A DNA stretch of 64,000 nucleotides, taken from contig NZ_LNXY01000027.1 of assembly GCF_001467585.1 (NCBI RefSeq), positions 665,342-729,341 on the forward strand, written 5' to 3'. Below the pieces are notes generated by a model. It was not told the origin of the DNA, searched no databases, and saw nothing but the letters and a program-made list of their open reading frames with translations. Made by a program: the position numbers and the translations under genes. Origin of the DNA: Legionella drozanskii LLAP-1. GTDB lineage: Bacteria; Pseudomonadota; Gammaproteobacteria; Legionellales; Legionellaceae. Shown here in pieces: positions 48,533-57,205 of this stretch; the stretch's first letter is position 1; every line of letters begins with the position of its first letter.

Positions 48533-51500
48533 CTAACAGGTAGCTGTTGAAACTGGGGTAGGTTCCTGAGTACGTTGGTCACTAGTTATACTGCGTTTAC
48601 TAGCTGCTCCCCAATGTCCATCTCTTGATAGCTTCGCACTTGATTCACTATTCCTCCATTGACCCACTTCTACAGGAACCTTTTCTCCCTCATGCTTGTC
48701 TTGGTGATCCTCATCCTTTTTCACAGTGACAGCTGTTTTCTTTGAGTTTGAAGCCGTTGATTCTTCTACAACGACGACCTTAATCTGTTTTTCCTTCCTA
48801 AAATCACGCTTGGCATGAGGCCCATGCTCATAATCATCCTTATCATTTGCCGAGCTACTCAGTCCTTTATCTAATTGAAGTTCCAGTTTAGGCTTAACAA
48901 AACTCACCATCCGGTTACGACTTGGATCCCCTTCACGAATCATTGGGACATCAGGACCCTCTACCTCATAACCCAAGCCGTACTCTTCCAGCAATGCCTT
49001 CCAGTGAGACATAGGGCGGAAATTCCTTCTCTCTGTCATTTCTTCTTTCAAAGAAGCGCCTGTGACTGCATTAAACACAGTGTGAGCCATATGAGCCATG
49101 CTCATTGAAGTTTCACCATACTCTACATCGTGATCAACCAGTAAGAAATGACCTCCTTCACGCAATACTCGCCTTACTTCAGTTAAAAAGGCTTCTAGTT
49201 CATCGTCAGGGAAATGATGCAGACCCACATAGCAAGTAATCACGTCTGCACTGTCTTCTGGTAAATCAGCAAGTGCGAGATGGGGTTTATTGTAATCTAA
49301 CTTTCTATAGTCATCGTTAGGTCTGGGGTATCCAGTCTGAATATAGTCAGTCAAAGAAGGATCATTTTCATGAATCGCCACAATAGGCCCTGTGACTTGG
49401 TAATTCGCTTTAAATCCCCCAACAAAACGAGCAGGATAACCAATTTCTACTAACCCATTAATTTCAGTCATCTCTGAAGGCAATATGGCCTTAGCCTGGC
49501 GAGCCAGATCAGTTTTAATGGCCGAGAGTGAACTTAGGATATGGCGGAAATCACCTATTGCAGAAGGCATGATTTCTGGTAAACGATTGCATAATTCTTG
49601 GTAAATCTCAGCATGAGTATCGTTATAGGTCATAATGTCTTCGAGCAAGGCGAAAAATTTATCCGCATCGACACGCTGGAGGACATTTTTCAAGAAACCA
49701 GCAAATTCTTCTTTGTTCTCTTCAGACTCCATAATCACTTTAAAATGATTAACTTCTGTCTGAGGAGCGAGGTATTTTTGATAAAGTCCACTCGAGAAAA
49801 CCCCTTCAGGATCAACTTCTTGCTTAAGCGCTTGCACTTTGGCTTGAGCATCTGGATAAGCGCGGTCAAAATCATCTGGAGAAGAGACTTGTTGATAAGG
49901 CAAATAATAGCTTCCACCTCGCTCTACTGCCATATGCTGGGCTTCTCGTAACCATTTTTTCGCCTTTATAATTTCACTGGGCTCAAGCGATTGGTTAAAA
50001 CATAAAACCACTGCAAAGCGATCTCCTGCTCTTGCATAAGATAAGGGTGATTGGTGTGTTTCTTGATTATGTTTAACAAAACGTACAGAAGCATTAAGCA
50101 AAGGCACGCCGTTTGTCATCAACAATTGCCCTAATTCTGCTAAAAAGCCGTCGAGTTCATCCCCTGGTAAGAAGTACTCCTGCAACCACTCCGCCTCAGA
50201 CACTGAAGGATTAAACATCGCATTAATGGGGGGTTGCATAATCTCATTGGTGGTCGTTGCCGGCGCATTATTGGCTAAAACGCGATCACGCTCGCTTTCC
50301 CAATAGTATTTGCGTACATAAGGAATTCGTCGGGCAAGATTAATCATCACCTGATTAAAGCGCGTGCCACGGTTGCCTTCCTGTTGCAGATTAGGAGTAA
50401 CACAAATCTCGTCCTCTTCTTCTTTAATCCGCTCCTTTCGTTTGGAGCGAGGACGTAGTTCCTCTTCTTTTTCAACGCTATCGTCTTTTTGTTTTCCTTT
50501 TTCTAAACGAGCTTTGTGAGCTTCATCTTCAACTGGGCCATAGGGACTTGGGTCTTTCACATAATCAACTGCGACACCAGCGCCTAGTAAATTCTTTGGA
50601 TCTAAGGACAAGCGATATAAGTGCATGTGCACGTTATCATTGTGCTGAACTTTCTGCTGAAAATGCTCAACATATTGAGCAGGCGCTACCTCTACTCCAC
50701 GCTCATAAAGTTTCTCATTTTTAATCAACTTCAACTTCACTTGGGTAATAACACCATAAAGGCCGAATCCACTGGTAAGGTGATGGAATAACTCGTCCTC
50801 CGGCGTTAAGGTATGTTGCTTGCCCTGGGCATCCACAAAATCTATTTCCAAAATAGAATCAGCCAGTGTTCCAGTTATATTCCAACCATGAATATCCGTT
50901 CCTATAGAGCCGCCTACTGAAAACACATTAGAAGCCTGCATGAATTGTAATGCTAAACCTAACTTGTTAGCCTCATTTTGCAAATCAGCCCAACGTACGG
51001 CCGCACTAACCGTTGCTACGCCTTCTTCTGCATCGATAGAAATAGGACCACCTCTTAGCTGCAACTGACTCAGATCAACCACTACAGCACCTTTACCTCC
51101 CTCCGGCAGAAACTGTTTACCTTGACTGAGACCCGCTCCTATAGGCATTACTTTTTTGCCAGCTTCAGCTGCTTCAGTAATGATGCTTTGCAACTCCCTA
51201 ACCGTTGTTGGTCGCTCAAATTCTGCTTCCTCATCATGATGGTAGCCACCACCCGCAGTGACACCCTTCTGCGACGTTTTTTCTGGAGTAAAATAAAAAG
51301 CCACCAGCTTTGGACTAATTAAACCAATTAACGAGGCAAAAATGGCATAGAGGTTTTTACTAAAAATAGTGGTGTACTTTTTTTGCTGAGCGAGACGTTG
51401 ATCTTGTAAATTATCAGCAACAAAAAATGTACTAAAGGAAAAACGAATGCCTAAAGCGCCGGAGACCAGTATATCAACCAGCGTCAATGGCAGGAATAAA

Positions 51501-51655
51501 GTCAAAAATATTGCTCTCACTTTAAAAAACTGCCAGGCTTTACTGAAAAAACCTTTTGAATTCGCCAAATAGGCTCTATCAATCATTCCTGCGGGCCATG
51601 AGTTTAAACGGCCGAGCTCGGGTAATGAATTAAACATTTCTTTCAATTTCGACAT
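48533..51655 (-). CDS. FAD-dependent oxidase / SAM-methyltransferase fusion, membrane-anchored
   Basis: 1040 residues. Residues 1-125 hold two hydrophobic segments (about 48-72 and 102-122). Residues about 147-312 form a PCMH-type FAD-binding domain (PIGAGLSQGK, FSVGGSIGTDIHG). A variable part and a C-terminal oxidase lobe ending DPEGVFSSGLYQKYL (about residue 640) follow, as in sugar-lactone or sterol oxidoreductases. Residues about 740-920 resemble a class I methyltransferase (DVITCYVGLHHFPDDE, EVRRVLREGGHFLLVD), although its glycine loop (EIGYPARFVGG) is atypical. The last 120 residues are low-complexity and charged. Reaction unknown. It is the second gene of a two-gene unit, 12 bp after 51668-52870. 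Confidence 0.72.
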   Translation of the reverse strand: MSKLKEMFNSLPELGRLNSWPAGMIDRAYLANSKGFFSKAWQFFKVRAIFLTLFLPLTLVDILVSGALGIRFSFSTFFVADNLQDQRLAQQKKYTTIFSKNLYAIFASLIGLISPKLVAFYFTPEKTSQKGVTAGGGYHHDEEAEFERPTTVRELQSIITEAAEAGKKVMPIGAGLSQGKQFLPEGGKGAVVVDLSQLQLRGGPISIDAEEGVATVSAAVRWADLQNEANKLGLALQFMQASNVFSVGGSIGTDIHGWNITGTLADSILEIDFVDAQGKQHTLTPEDELFHHLTSGFGLYGVITQVKLKLIKNEKLYERGVEVAPAQYVEHFQQKVQHNDNVHMHLYRLSLDPKNLLGAGVAVDYVKDPSPYGPVEDEAHKARLEKGKQKDDSVEKEEELRPRSKRKERIKEEEDEICVTPNLQQEGNRGTRFNQVMINLARRIPYVRKYYWESERDRVLANNAPATTTNEIMQPPINAMFNPSVSEAEWLQEYFLPGDELDGFLAELGQLLMTNGVPLLNASVRFVKHNQETHQSPLSYARAGDRFAVVLCFNQSLEPSEIIKAKKWLREAQHMAVERGGSYYLPYQQVSSPDDFDRAYPDAQAKVQALKQEVDPEGVFSSGLYQKYLAPQTEVNHFKVIMESEENKEEFAGFLKNVLQRVDADKFFALLEDIMTYNDTHAEIYQELCNRLPEIMPSAIGDFRHILSSLSAIKTDLARQAKAILPSEMTEINGLVEIGYPARFVGGFKANYQVTGPIVAIHENDPSLTDYIQTGYPRPNDDYRKLDYNKPHLALADLPEDSADVITCYVGLHHFPDDELEAFLTEVRRVLREGGHFLLVDHDVEYGETSMSMAHMAHTVFNAVTGASLKEEMTERRNFRPMSHWKALLEEYGLGYEVEGPDVPMIREGDPSRNRMVSFVKPKLELQLDKGLSSSANDKDDYEHGPHAKRDFRKEKQIKVVVVEESTASNSKKTAVTVKKDEDHQDKHEGEKVPVEVGQWRNSESSAKLSRDGHWGAASKRSITSDQRTQEPTPVSTATC

Positions 51656-51667
51656 GAATCTACTCCC

Positions 51668-52870
51668 TTAAAAATTATGAATGAATCTGACTTCAGCACC
51701 TTGCTCGTCAAATTCGTCTAAAGTTTCTTCTAATTTCATAACAGGAACATCGAATAAACACACTTGGCGTGTTTTGTCATGAATCCTGTCACCATAGGTG
51801 TACAATGGTGTAGCGTCTGTAGCCCTAGCCCTAGTGTTGAGGGTTTCAATTTTATGTTCTAATTGCTCTTCAACCCCTGCATCCTCATCTGCAGACCCGG
51901 TGACCACGCATTTCACCTGTACCCGATCCTGTCCTGCAATTTTTTTCACATGAATCTCTTGATCGGCTAAAGCACGGATAACGGGTTGAAAAAGAGCATA
52001 ACGCGGTGTTCTTAAACGAGCATAAACATAAGTGGATGAACTTTCTTGTTCTTGAGAGTTATCCATTTTCTTCCTGGCATATACCTCGTTATCGACAATT
52101 GAAACTTCTAGATCCTGGCCAATCTCATCGTCACTAAGATGGTCTTTTAACTGTCCATTAGCTTGTGCTAATAAATCCCTAAATTGTGCTTTAGCATCTT
52201 TCTTCCTATTTACACCCTCTGCACGATACTTGACGATGATATCGGTTACGGGTTCAACAATATTGGTGTCTTGATGAAACCAATAACTTAAAGGTTTAGA
52301 AATCCAGCGTCTTGCCCAAAGCTCGATCGATAACGATTTCCAAGTGAACCAATCAACCCAAGTTTTGTTTTCGCAAGAGTTATAAGCTTCTGCTAAGGCC
52401 GCACGATTTTCTTTGTAATGATGATCATAAAACGGAATCGTTTGTAAATCTTGAGCATAGCTCTCAAAATAAGCAGCAACTTTTTGTTGCATCTCCGAGT
52501 TATTATCTTTTTTCAAAAAAGGATAAAGTATAAGAGAAATCAATCCCTTAGGAATCATTTCCAGAGTAGTAAAAAGCGTAATGAAGATATCCATTACCAT
52601 GTATTCGGAAGTTAATATGTTCCAAGCACTATCGTATTCTCTTGCTACTGAATAAGAGTTATAAAATACCCGCCATAAGTCAGCAACTTGACGAAAATAA
52701 GGAAATTGAAATATAGAATTATTTTCTCGTAAAAACGCAGCAAGCTCTTCGGCCATTTCAACGTTACGCCATTCGGGACCAGTCATAAAACTCTGATATT
52801 GATAGCGCGGATAGCTTGCTTTTGCTATTGTTTTTAGCTTTTCGTCCAATCGTTTTACATACCTTCCCAT
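51668..52870 (-). CDS. Unrecognised partner of the FAD/methyltransferase fusion
   Basis: A 400-residue protein with a basic N-terminus (MGRYVKRLDEKLKT), one hydrophobic stretch near residues 92-120 (FITLFTTLEMIPKGLISLILYPF), an aromatic-rich helical middle with many Trp, and a C-terminal mixed alpha/beta half (from about 245). No family recognised. Only 12 bp separates it from the downstream fusion gene, so they are surely co-transcribed and probably work together at a membrane. A PmrA-like tandem site lies 40 bp upstream and AGGAGAAG precedes the ATG. Confidence 0.65.
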   Translation of the reverse strand: MGRYVKRLDEKLKTIAKASYPRYQYQSFMTGPEWRNVEMAEELAAFLRENNSIFQFPYFRQVADLWRVFYNSYSVAREYDSAWNILTSEYMVMDIFITLFTTLEMIPKGLISLILYPFLKKDNNSEMQQKVAAYFESYAQDLQTIPFYDHHYKENRAALAEAYNSCENKTWVDWFTWKSLSIELWARRWISKPLSYWFHQDTNIVEPVTDIIVKYRAEGVNRKKDAKAQFRDLLAQANGQLKDHLSDDEIGQDLEVSIVDNEVYARKKMDNSQEQESSSTYVYARLRTPRYALFQPVIRALADQEIHVKKIAGQDRVQVKCVVTGSADEDAGVEEQLEHKIETLNTRARATDATPLYTYGDRIHDKTRQVCLFDVPVMKLEETLDEFDEQGAEVRFIHNF

Positions 52871-52910
52871 GTCTTCTCCTATGAATTAATCGCTGAAATT
52901 ATCTTGAATA

Positions 52911-52930
52911 AAGCTTAAAATAGTATTAAG
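52911..52930 (-). promoter_or_regulatory. Weak PmrA-like tandem site upstream of the two-gene unit
   Basis: On the minus strand CTTAATACT, two bases, TTTAAGCTT. The first half is one mismatch from cTTAATatT; the second is poor (about 6 of 9). A GATAAT -10-like hexamer follows downstream. AT-rich sequence makes chance matches likely. The rest of the 290-bp gap (52871-53160) shows nothing else. Confidence 0.25.
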
Positions 52931-53160
52931 TGAGAGAATAAATATTAAAAAAATGCATTCAAGTGCGCAAAATGTTATCACATTAATTAATTAATAACCA
53001 ACACTATTTTTTTAGTCATCACTCTTTTAAAACTCTTCCTCGCTAAGAAGCAATTTGATAATTCTTTACTATAAAAAAACACCTGCTTTTTTGTGCTAAT
53101 AATGAACAACTAGGGCTTTAACCATTGTAGAAAATTACAGCACATGCTAAATTGCTCGCC

Positions 53161-53430
53161 ATGATAGAAACTAAAATTAAAATTATCAATAAATTGGGTT
53201 TGCACGCTCGAGCTTCTGCGAAATTCGTATCGACCACTGCACGATTTTCCAGTCATATTGAGATCACCAAGGATTCTCAAACTGTAAATGGCAAAAGTAT
53301 CATGGGTGTCATGATGCTTGCTGCCAATAAAGGCAGCGAATTGACTTTGTCTATAGAAGGACCCGATGAGGTCGAAATGGAAAAGGCTGTTGTTGCATTG
53401 ATCAATGACTGCTTTGGCGAACCTGAATAA
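53161..53430 (+). CDS. HPr-family phosphocarrier (NPr-like)
   Basis: 89 residues starting MIETKIKIINKLGLHARAS, with the phosphoacceptor His15 in GLHARAS and a regulatory-Ser-like region GKSIMGVMML. It passes phosphate from enzyme I or EI-Ntr to EIIA. With ptsN 4.7 kb away and no sugar permease gene in view, a nitrogen-PTS role (NPr, ptsO) is likelier than sugar uptake. An in-frame TTG at 53152 is possible but the ATG fits the family. Confidence 0.9.
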   Translation: MIETKIKIINKLGLHARASAKFVSTTARFSSHIEITKDSQTVNGKSIMGVMMLAANKGSELTLSIEGPDEVEMEKAVVALINDCFGEPE

Positions 53431-53447
53431 ACCCTCGTGCAACTTAA

Positions 53448-54200
53448 TTAAGGCTGCTTTTCCTTCGCAAGCTGTTTGCGTTGTTTACGCATACGGTGCA
53501 AAGCAACTAAGGTTTGCAATGGCCCCGATAAGGCGTAAATTAGCGCGCTCATAAATAAGACCAAGGAAGGATAAACCGCAATTGCGACAAACAAAATGAT
53601 CATCAGCAAGAGATAGAGAAACGGGACTTTTCCCTTGAAATCAACTTCCTTAAAACTGTAATAACGTATATTACTCACCATGAGCACCGCAGCAATCACA
53701 GCAATGATCGCTGTTATGATAGCAATGGCAAAATGTTCCAGTTGATTTTGATAACAAAACCAACAAAATGAAGACACAATAGCTGCTGCCGGGGGGCAAG
53801 CAAGGCCCTGGAAATAGCGCTTGTCAGCGACTGCGAGCTGAGTATTAAAACGCGCTAAGCGCAAAGCCACCGCTGCAGTGAACATAAACGCAACCAGCCA
53901 GCCAATTTTACCTAGTTTGTGAAGATTCCAACTGTACATTAATAAAGCAGGCGCCACACCAAAAGTCACCATGTCAGAGAGGCTGTCGTATTCACCACCA
54001 AATGCTGTTTGAGTATTAGTTAAGCGCGCGATACGTCCATCCAAACCATCAGCAATCATGCCAATGAAAATGGCAACTGCCGCTACTTCGTATTGCGCTT
54101 TTAGTGAAGCAACAATAGAGTAAAACGCAGCAAATAAACTGGCTGTAGTAAATAGGTTTGGTAATAAGTAAATCCCAGAATGACTTTCTTTTTGACTCAC
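53448..54200 (-). CDS. pssA: CDP-diacylglycerol--serine O-phosphatidyltransferase
   Basis: Inner-membrane enzyme making phosphatidylserine, the precursor of phosphatidylethanolamine. The 250-residue polytopic protein carries the CDP-alcohol phosphotransferase motif DG-x2-GR-x8-G-x3-D-x3-D (DGLDGRIARLTN...GGEYDSLSD) near residues 48-72. This is the Bacillus-type integral membrane form, unlike E. coli PssA. Confidence 0.93.
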   Translation of the reverse strand: MSQKESHSGIYLLPNLFTTASLFAAFYSIVASLKAQYEVAAVAIFIGMIADGLDGRIARLTNTQTAFGGEYDSLSDMVTFGVAPALLMYSWNLHKLGKIGWLVAFMFTAAVALRLARFNTQLAVADKRYFQGLACPPAAAIVSSFCWFCYQNQLEHFAIAIITAIIAVIAAVLMVSNIRYYSFKEVDFKGKVPFLYLLLMIILFVAIAVYPSLVLFMSALIYALSGPLQTLVALHRMRKQRKQLAKEKQP

Positions 54201-54325
54201 AGCTTATGCCCACCGTAAATTTAATCAGCTACATGCTAACATAATAGTCTACTTACTCGCCATTGTTTCGTTGTTTCAGCAAGATGGTGCTATAATAGGC
54301 ATACTGATTTTTAAATGCATCAATC

Positions 54326-54607
54326 ATGGCTGATTCTGAAGATAAAAAAATTATTATCGAAGGCATTACCCCTCAGGGTAAAGCTTTCCGTCCTAGCGAC
54401 TGGGCAGAACGCATGAGTGGCTCTATGGCAAGCTTTAAAAATAGACGAATTCATTATTCCCCCCTTCTGCAACCGAGTGTAAATACCGAAGGTTATAAAT
54501 GCGTTTTACTCGATCCTAAACTGAAAGAATCAAGCCCCCAAGTCTACAAAGCAATTATCGATTTCGCTAGGGCAAATAATCTTAAAATTTGTGGAGAAGA
54601 AGAATAA
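54326..54607 (+). CDS. DUF3579-family small protein
   Basis: 93 residues: IIIEGITPQGKAFRPSDWAERMSG near the start and KCVLLDPKL later match DUF3579 as I recall it, a family of unknown function found mainly in beta- and gammaproteobacteria. No signal or membrane segment. Convergent with dotV; divergent from pssA. Confidence 0.82.
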   Translation: MADSEDKKIIIEGITPQGKAFRPSDWAERMSGSMASFKNRRIHYSPLLQPSVNTEGYKCVLLDPKLKESSPQVYKAIIDFARANNLKICGEEE

Positions 54608-54690
54608 CCTAAGACCTATTTTCATTTCGCTTGTGCTGAAATGGCTTGATTTTTGAGGCCAATATGGTAGAAAGGGAGAGTAAACAAGTC

Positions 54691-55233
54691 TTAGAATCCT
54701 TGACTGTTTTTTAAAGTCATCGTCAATGATTCCAAATGCCCCATGACCGTATTTAAAAAAGCAGCCGTCCCCTGGAAATTCACCGCTAAAATGCCAGCAA
54801 AAAGAAAAGCCAGTCCTTTAGGCCCGTGCTGCACGCCAGGACTACTTGCGCCTACCAATAAAACACAGCCGCGAATGAACCAAATAACTCCAGCAGTTTG
54901 AATGATTAACCCCATAGAACTGTAGATATTGTAAGGATTGTAATCCGTATAGGAGAGGACATTACCTACGCCAAAGGTCGAGTTCGCGAGAAGACTAACA
55001 GCCGATGGCAGAAAGACCAATGCAGCACCTCCTAATAAAAAAGCGAGAGGTCCAAACATTTTTTCCTGAGACTGTTTTCCTGCTGACTCCCCTATTTTCT
55101 TAAATTTTGCTATCGCTACCAAAAAAAAAGCAATACCAATAAGGTAGGCAAAACCTGAAATAAGATGTTGAACAGGAAACAATGATCGGCTCAAATTGCC
55201 GAGCATTGCAACAATATCAGTGGTACTATTCAT
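54691..55233 (-). CDS. dotV: IcmC/DotE/DotV-family Dot/Icm type IVB secretion membrane protein
   Basis: A 180-residue inner-membrane protein with four hydrophobic segments (about 22-42, 62-84, 105-128, 135-157), short loops and a polar tail. The spacing and segments such as FGPLAFLLGGAALVFLPS and GLIIQTAGVIWFIRGCVLLVG match the IcmC/DotE and DotV proteins of the Legionella secretion complex. As a solitary gene outside the icm regions it is most likely DotV, which in L. pneumophila also lies near pssA and proA (from memory). The symbol is therefore by context. Confidence 0.75.
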   Translation of the reverse strand: MNSTTDIVAMLGNLSRSLFPVQHLISGFAYLIGIAFFLVAIAKFKKIGESAGKQSQEKMFGPLAFLLGGAALVFLPSAVSLLANSTFGVGNVLSYTDYNPYNIYSSMGLIIQTAGVIWFIRGCVLLVGASSPGVQHGPKGLAFLFAGILAVNFQGTAAFLNTVMGHLESLTMTLKNSQGF

Positions 55234-55326
55234 AGTCTAATTATATACTCAATTGTTACGCTACTCTTGCAATGCAGAATTTTTCCCCTATATTAGTAGG
55301 TTTTCTAAAATACGTTGTAATCAATT

Positions 55327-56067
55327 ATGCAAGTCAGTACCTTTCCTATTATTCTAGAAGAAGCTTATATGCTCTCTTCTTACGTAAAACATTTCGTTTT
55401 TAAAGCGGAAAAATCACCACCCTTTAACTACGCTCCTGGTCAATTTATTACCATTCATTTTGAGCGCGAGGGTAAAGTTTTAAAACGTAGCTACAGTATC
55501 GCTAATGTGCCGACGCAAAACAATCTTATTGAATTCGCGGCAGGTTATGTTGAGGGGGGCCCAGGTACTGAATTATTATTTAACCTAAACCCTGGGGATC
55601 AAATCAATATTAATGGTCCTTTTGGGCGTTTAATTCTTAAAGACGAGATGCCCAGACGCTATATCTTAGTAGCAACGAGTACGGGTGTAACCCCTTATCG
55701 TTCAATGATAGAAGAGTTAAAGCGCCGTTTACAAGCCAATCCTGAATTACGTGTAGTCATATTGCAAGGCGTTCAGAAGAATAGCGATGTCCTATATGCT
55801 GAAGAATTTATTCGCTTAGCCACTCAATACCCACAAGTTAGCTTTCGTGCTCATTTGAGTCGTGCCAACGAGGATTTAAAACAACATGAGTTCCCGGGAT
55901 ACGTCCAAAGCGCCTTTCCTGAGCTTAAACTTAACCCAGAAGAAGACATGATTTATTTATGTGGGAATCCAGGTATGATTGACGAGTCCTTTAATTACTT
56001 AAAAGAACAGGGCTTTAGCCTGCAACAAATTATCCGCGAGAAATATATTTCAGGACCATCGAAATAA
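55327..56067 (+). CDS. Ferredoxin--NADP(+) reductase-like flavoprotein
   Basis: Electron transfer between NAD(P)H and ferredoxin or flavodoxin. The 246 residues have the FAD-binding RSYSIAN motif (about 57-63), a nucleotide-binding ATSTGVTPYRSM segment (about 117-128) and CGNPGMIDE, with an aromatic-free polar C-terminus. No 2Fe-2S domain. The exact physiological partner is not clear. Confidence 0.85.
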   Translation: MQVSTFPIILEEAYMLSSYVKHFVFKAEKSPPFNYAPGQFITIHFEREGKVLKRSYSIANVPTQNNLIEFAAGYVEGGPGTELLFNLNPGDQININGPFGRLILKDEMPRRYILVATSTGVTPYRSMIEELKRRLQANPELRVVILQGVQKNSDVLYAEEFIRLATQYPQVSFRAHLSRANEDLKQHEFPGYVQSAFPELKLNPEEDMIYLCGNPGMIDESFNYLKEQGFSLQQIIREKYISGPSK

Positions 56068-56136
56068 TTGCGCCGCTGTCTAAACAGCCAATATACTAAA
56101 CCGTTTATTATGTAAGTCACTAGGAGAATGAATATT

Positions 56137-57147
56137 ATGCATTACGAGGAACTATCAGTCACGATGGAGCTTTTATTACAGGATGGCAAAGGCATTTTAG
56201 CGGCTGACGAAAGTGGAGGCACCATCGGTAAGCGATTTGACTCAATTGGTATCGAAAATACTGAAGAAAATCGCCGTGACTATCGCGTTTTACTGGCAAC
56301 TACTCCTGATTTAGAGCAATACGTCAATGGGGTTATTTTATTTGAAGAAACCTTTGATCATAAAGATGAAAATGGAACAGCGGTTGCTGAACTATTCGCT
56401 AAGAAAGGGATTGTCCCGGGGATTAAAGTCGATAAAGGGTTAGTTGACCTAGCTAACACAGCTAATGAAAAAGTAACTCAAGGTTTGGATGGTTTAGCTG
56501 AGCGTTTACAACACTTCAAAAAACTCGGCGCAAAATTCGCAAAATGGAGAAATGTTTACTCTATTTCTGAATTCACCCCCAGTTTAACTGCTATTAAAGC
56601 AGGCTCTGAAATGCTCGCTCGTTACGCTGCAATCTGCCAAGCAGAAGGCATTGTTCCAATTGTTGAGCCCGAAGTACTTATGGATGGCGATCATTCTATT
56701 GAACATTGTGCTGAAGCTTGCGAAATGGTTCTGCATGAGCTCTTCAACTCACTCTTCATTCATCAAGTTGAGCTAGAACACATTGTTCTTAAGCCAAGCA
56801 TGATAACGAGCGGTAAAAGCGCAAACCCATTTAGTCCACCCGAAGATGTGGCTGATTTCACCATTAGTGTTTTCCGTAACAATGTACCTGCAGCGGTACC
56901 GACAATTAATTTCCTTTCTGGCGGACAAACTCCAGAACAAGCAACCGCTAACCTCAATGCAATTAATAGTGCTGGCTATCAACCTTGGAACTTAAGTTTT
57001 TCTTATGGACGCGCACTACAAGAAGATTGTTTAAAAGCTTGGGGAGGCAAAGCTGAAAATATTAAAGCCGCACAAGATGCTCTGTTAAAACGTGCTCGTT
57101 TAAATAGCGCTGCTTGTTTTGGCGAATATAAGAGTAATATGGAATAA
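56137..57147 (+). CDS. Fructose-bisphosphate aldolase, class I
   Basis: Glycolysis and gluconeogenesis: splits fructose-1,6-bisphosphate by Schiff base, metal-free. It is close to the animal/plant class I family: ADESGGTIGKRF, the Schiff-base Lys in IVLKPSM (Lys222 counted from the ATG at 56128), EPEV and GGQTPEQA. Two ATGs are possible; GGAG stands 2 bp before the first and about 9 bp before 56137, which makes MHYEEL the better start (336 residues). Class I enzymes are patchily distributed in bacteria. Confidence 0.92.
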   Translation: MHYEELSVTMELLLQDGKGILAADESGGTIGKRFDSIGIENTEENRRDYRVLLATTPDLEQYVNGVILFEETFDHKDENGTAVAELFAKKGIVPGIKVDKGLVDLANTANEKVTQGLDGLAERLQHFKKLGAKFAKWRNVYSISEFTPSLTAIKAGSEMLARYAAICQAEGIVPIVEPEVLMDGDHSIEHCAEACEMVLHELFNSLFIHQVELEHIVLKPSMITSGKSANPFSPPEDVADFTISVFRNNVPAAVPTINFLSGGQTPEQATANLNAINSAGYQPWNLSFSYGRALQEDCLKAWGGKAENIKAAQDALLKRARLNSAACFGEYKSNME

Positions 57148-57159
57148 TTTGTATATTTC

Positions 57160-57198
57160 ATTCGTAGCAACTGTCTTTTCAAGACAGTTGCTACGAAT
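57160..57198. terminator. 18-bp perfect palindrome between convergent genes
   Basis: ATTCGTAGCAACTGTCTT, a 3-nt loop, then its exact complement, 12 bp after the aldolase stop and just before the end of the convergent gene at 57206. Very stable hairpin readable in both directions; no T-tract. Probably a bidirectional transcript end or a repeat unit. Confidence 0.6.
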
Positions 57199-57205
57199 AA
57201 TCCAC

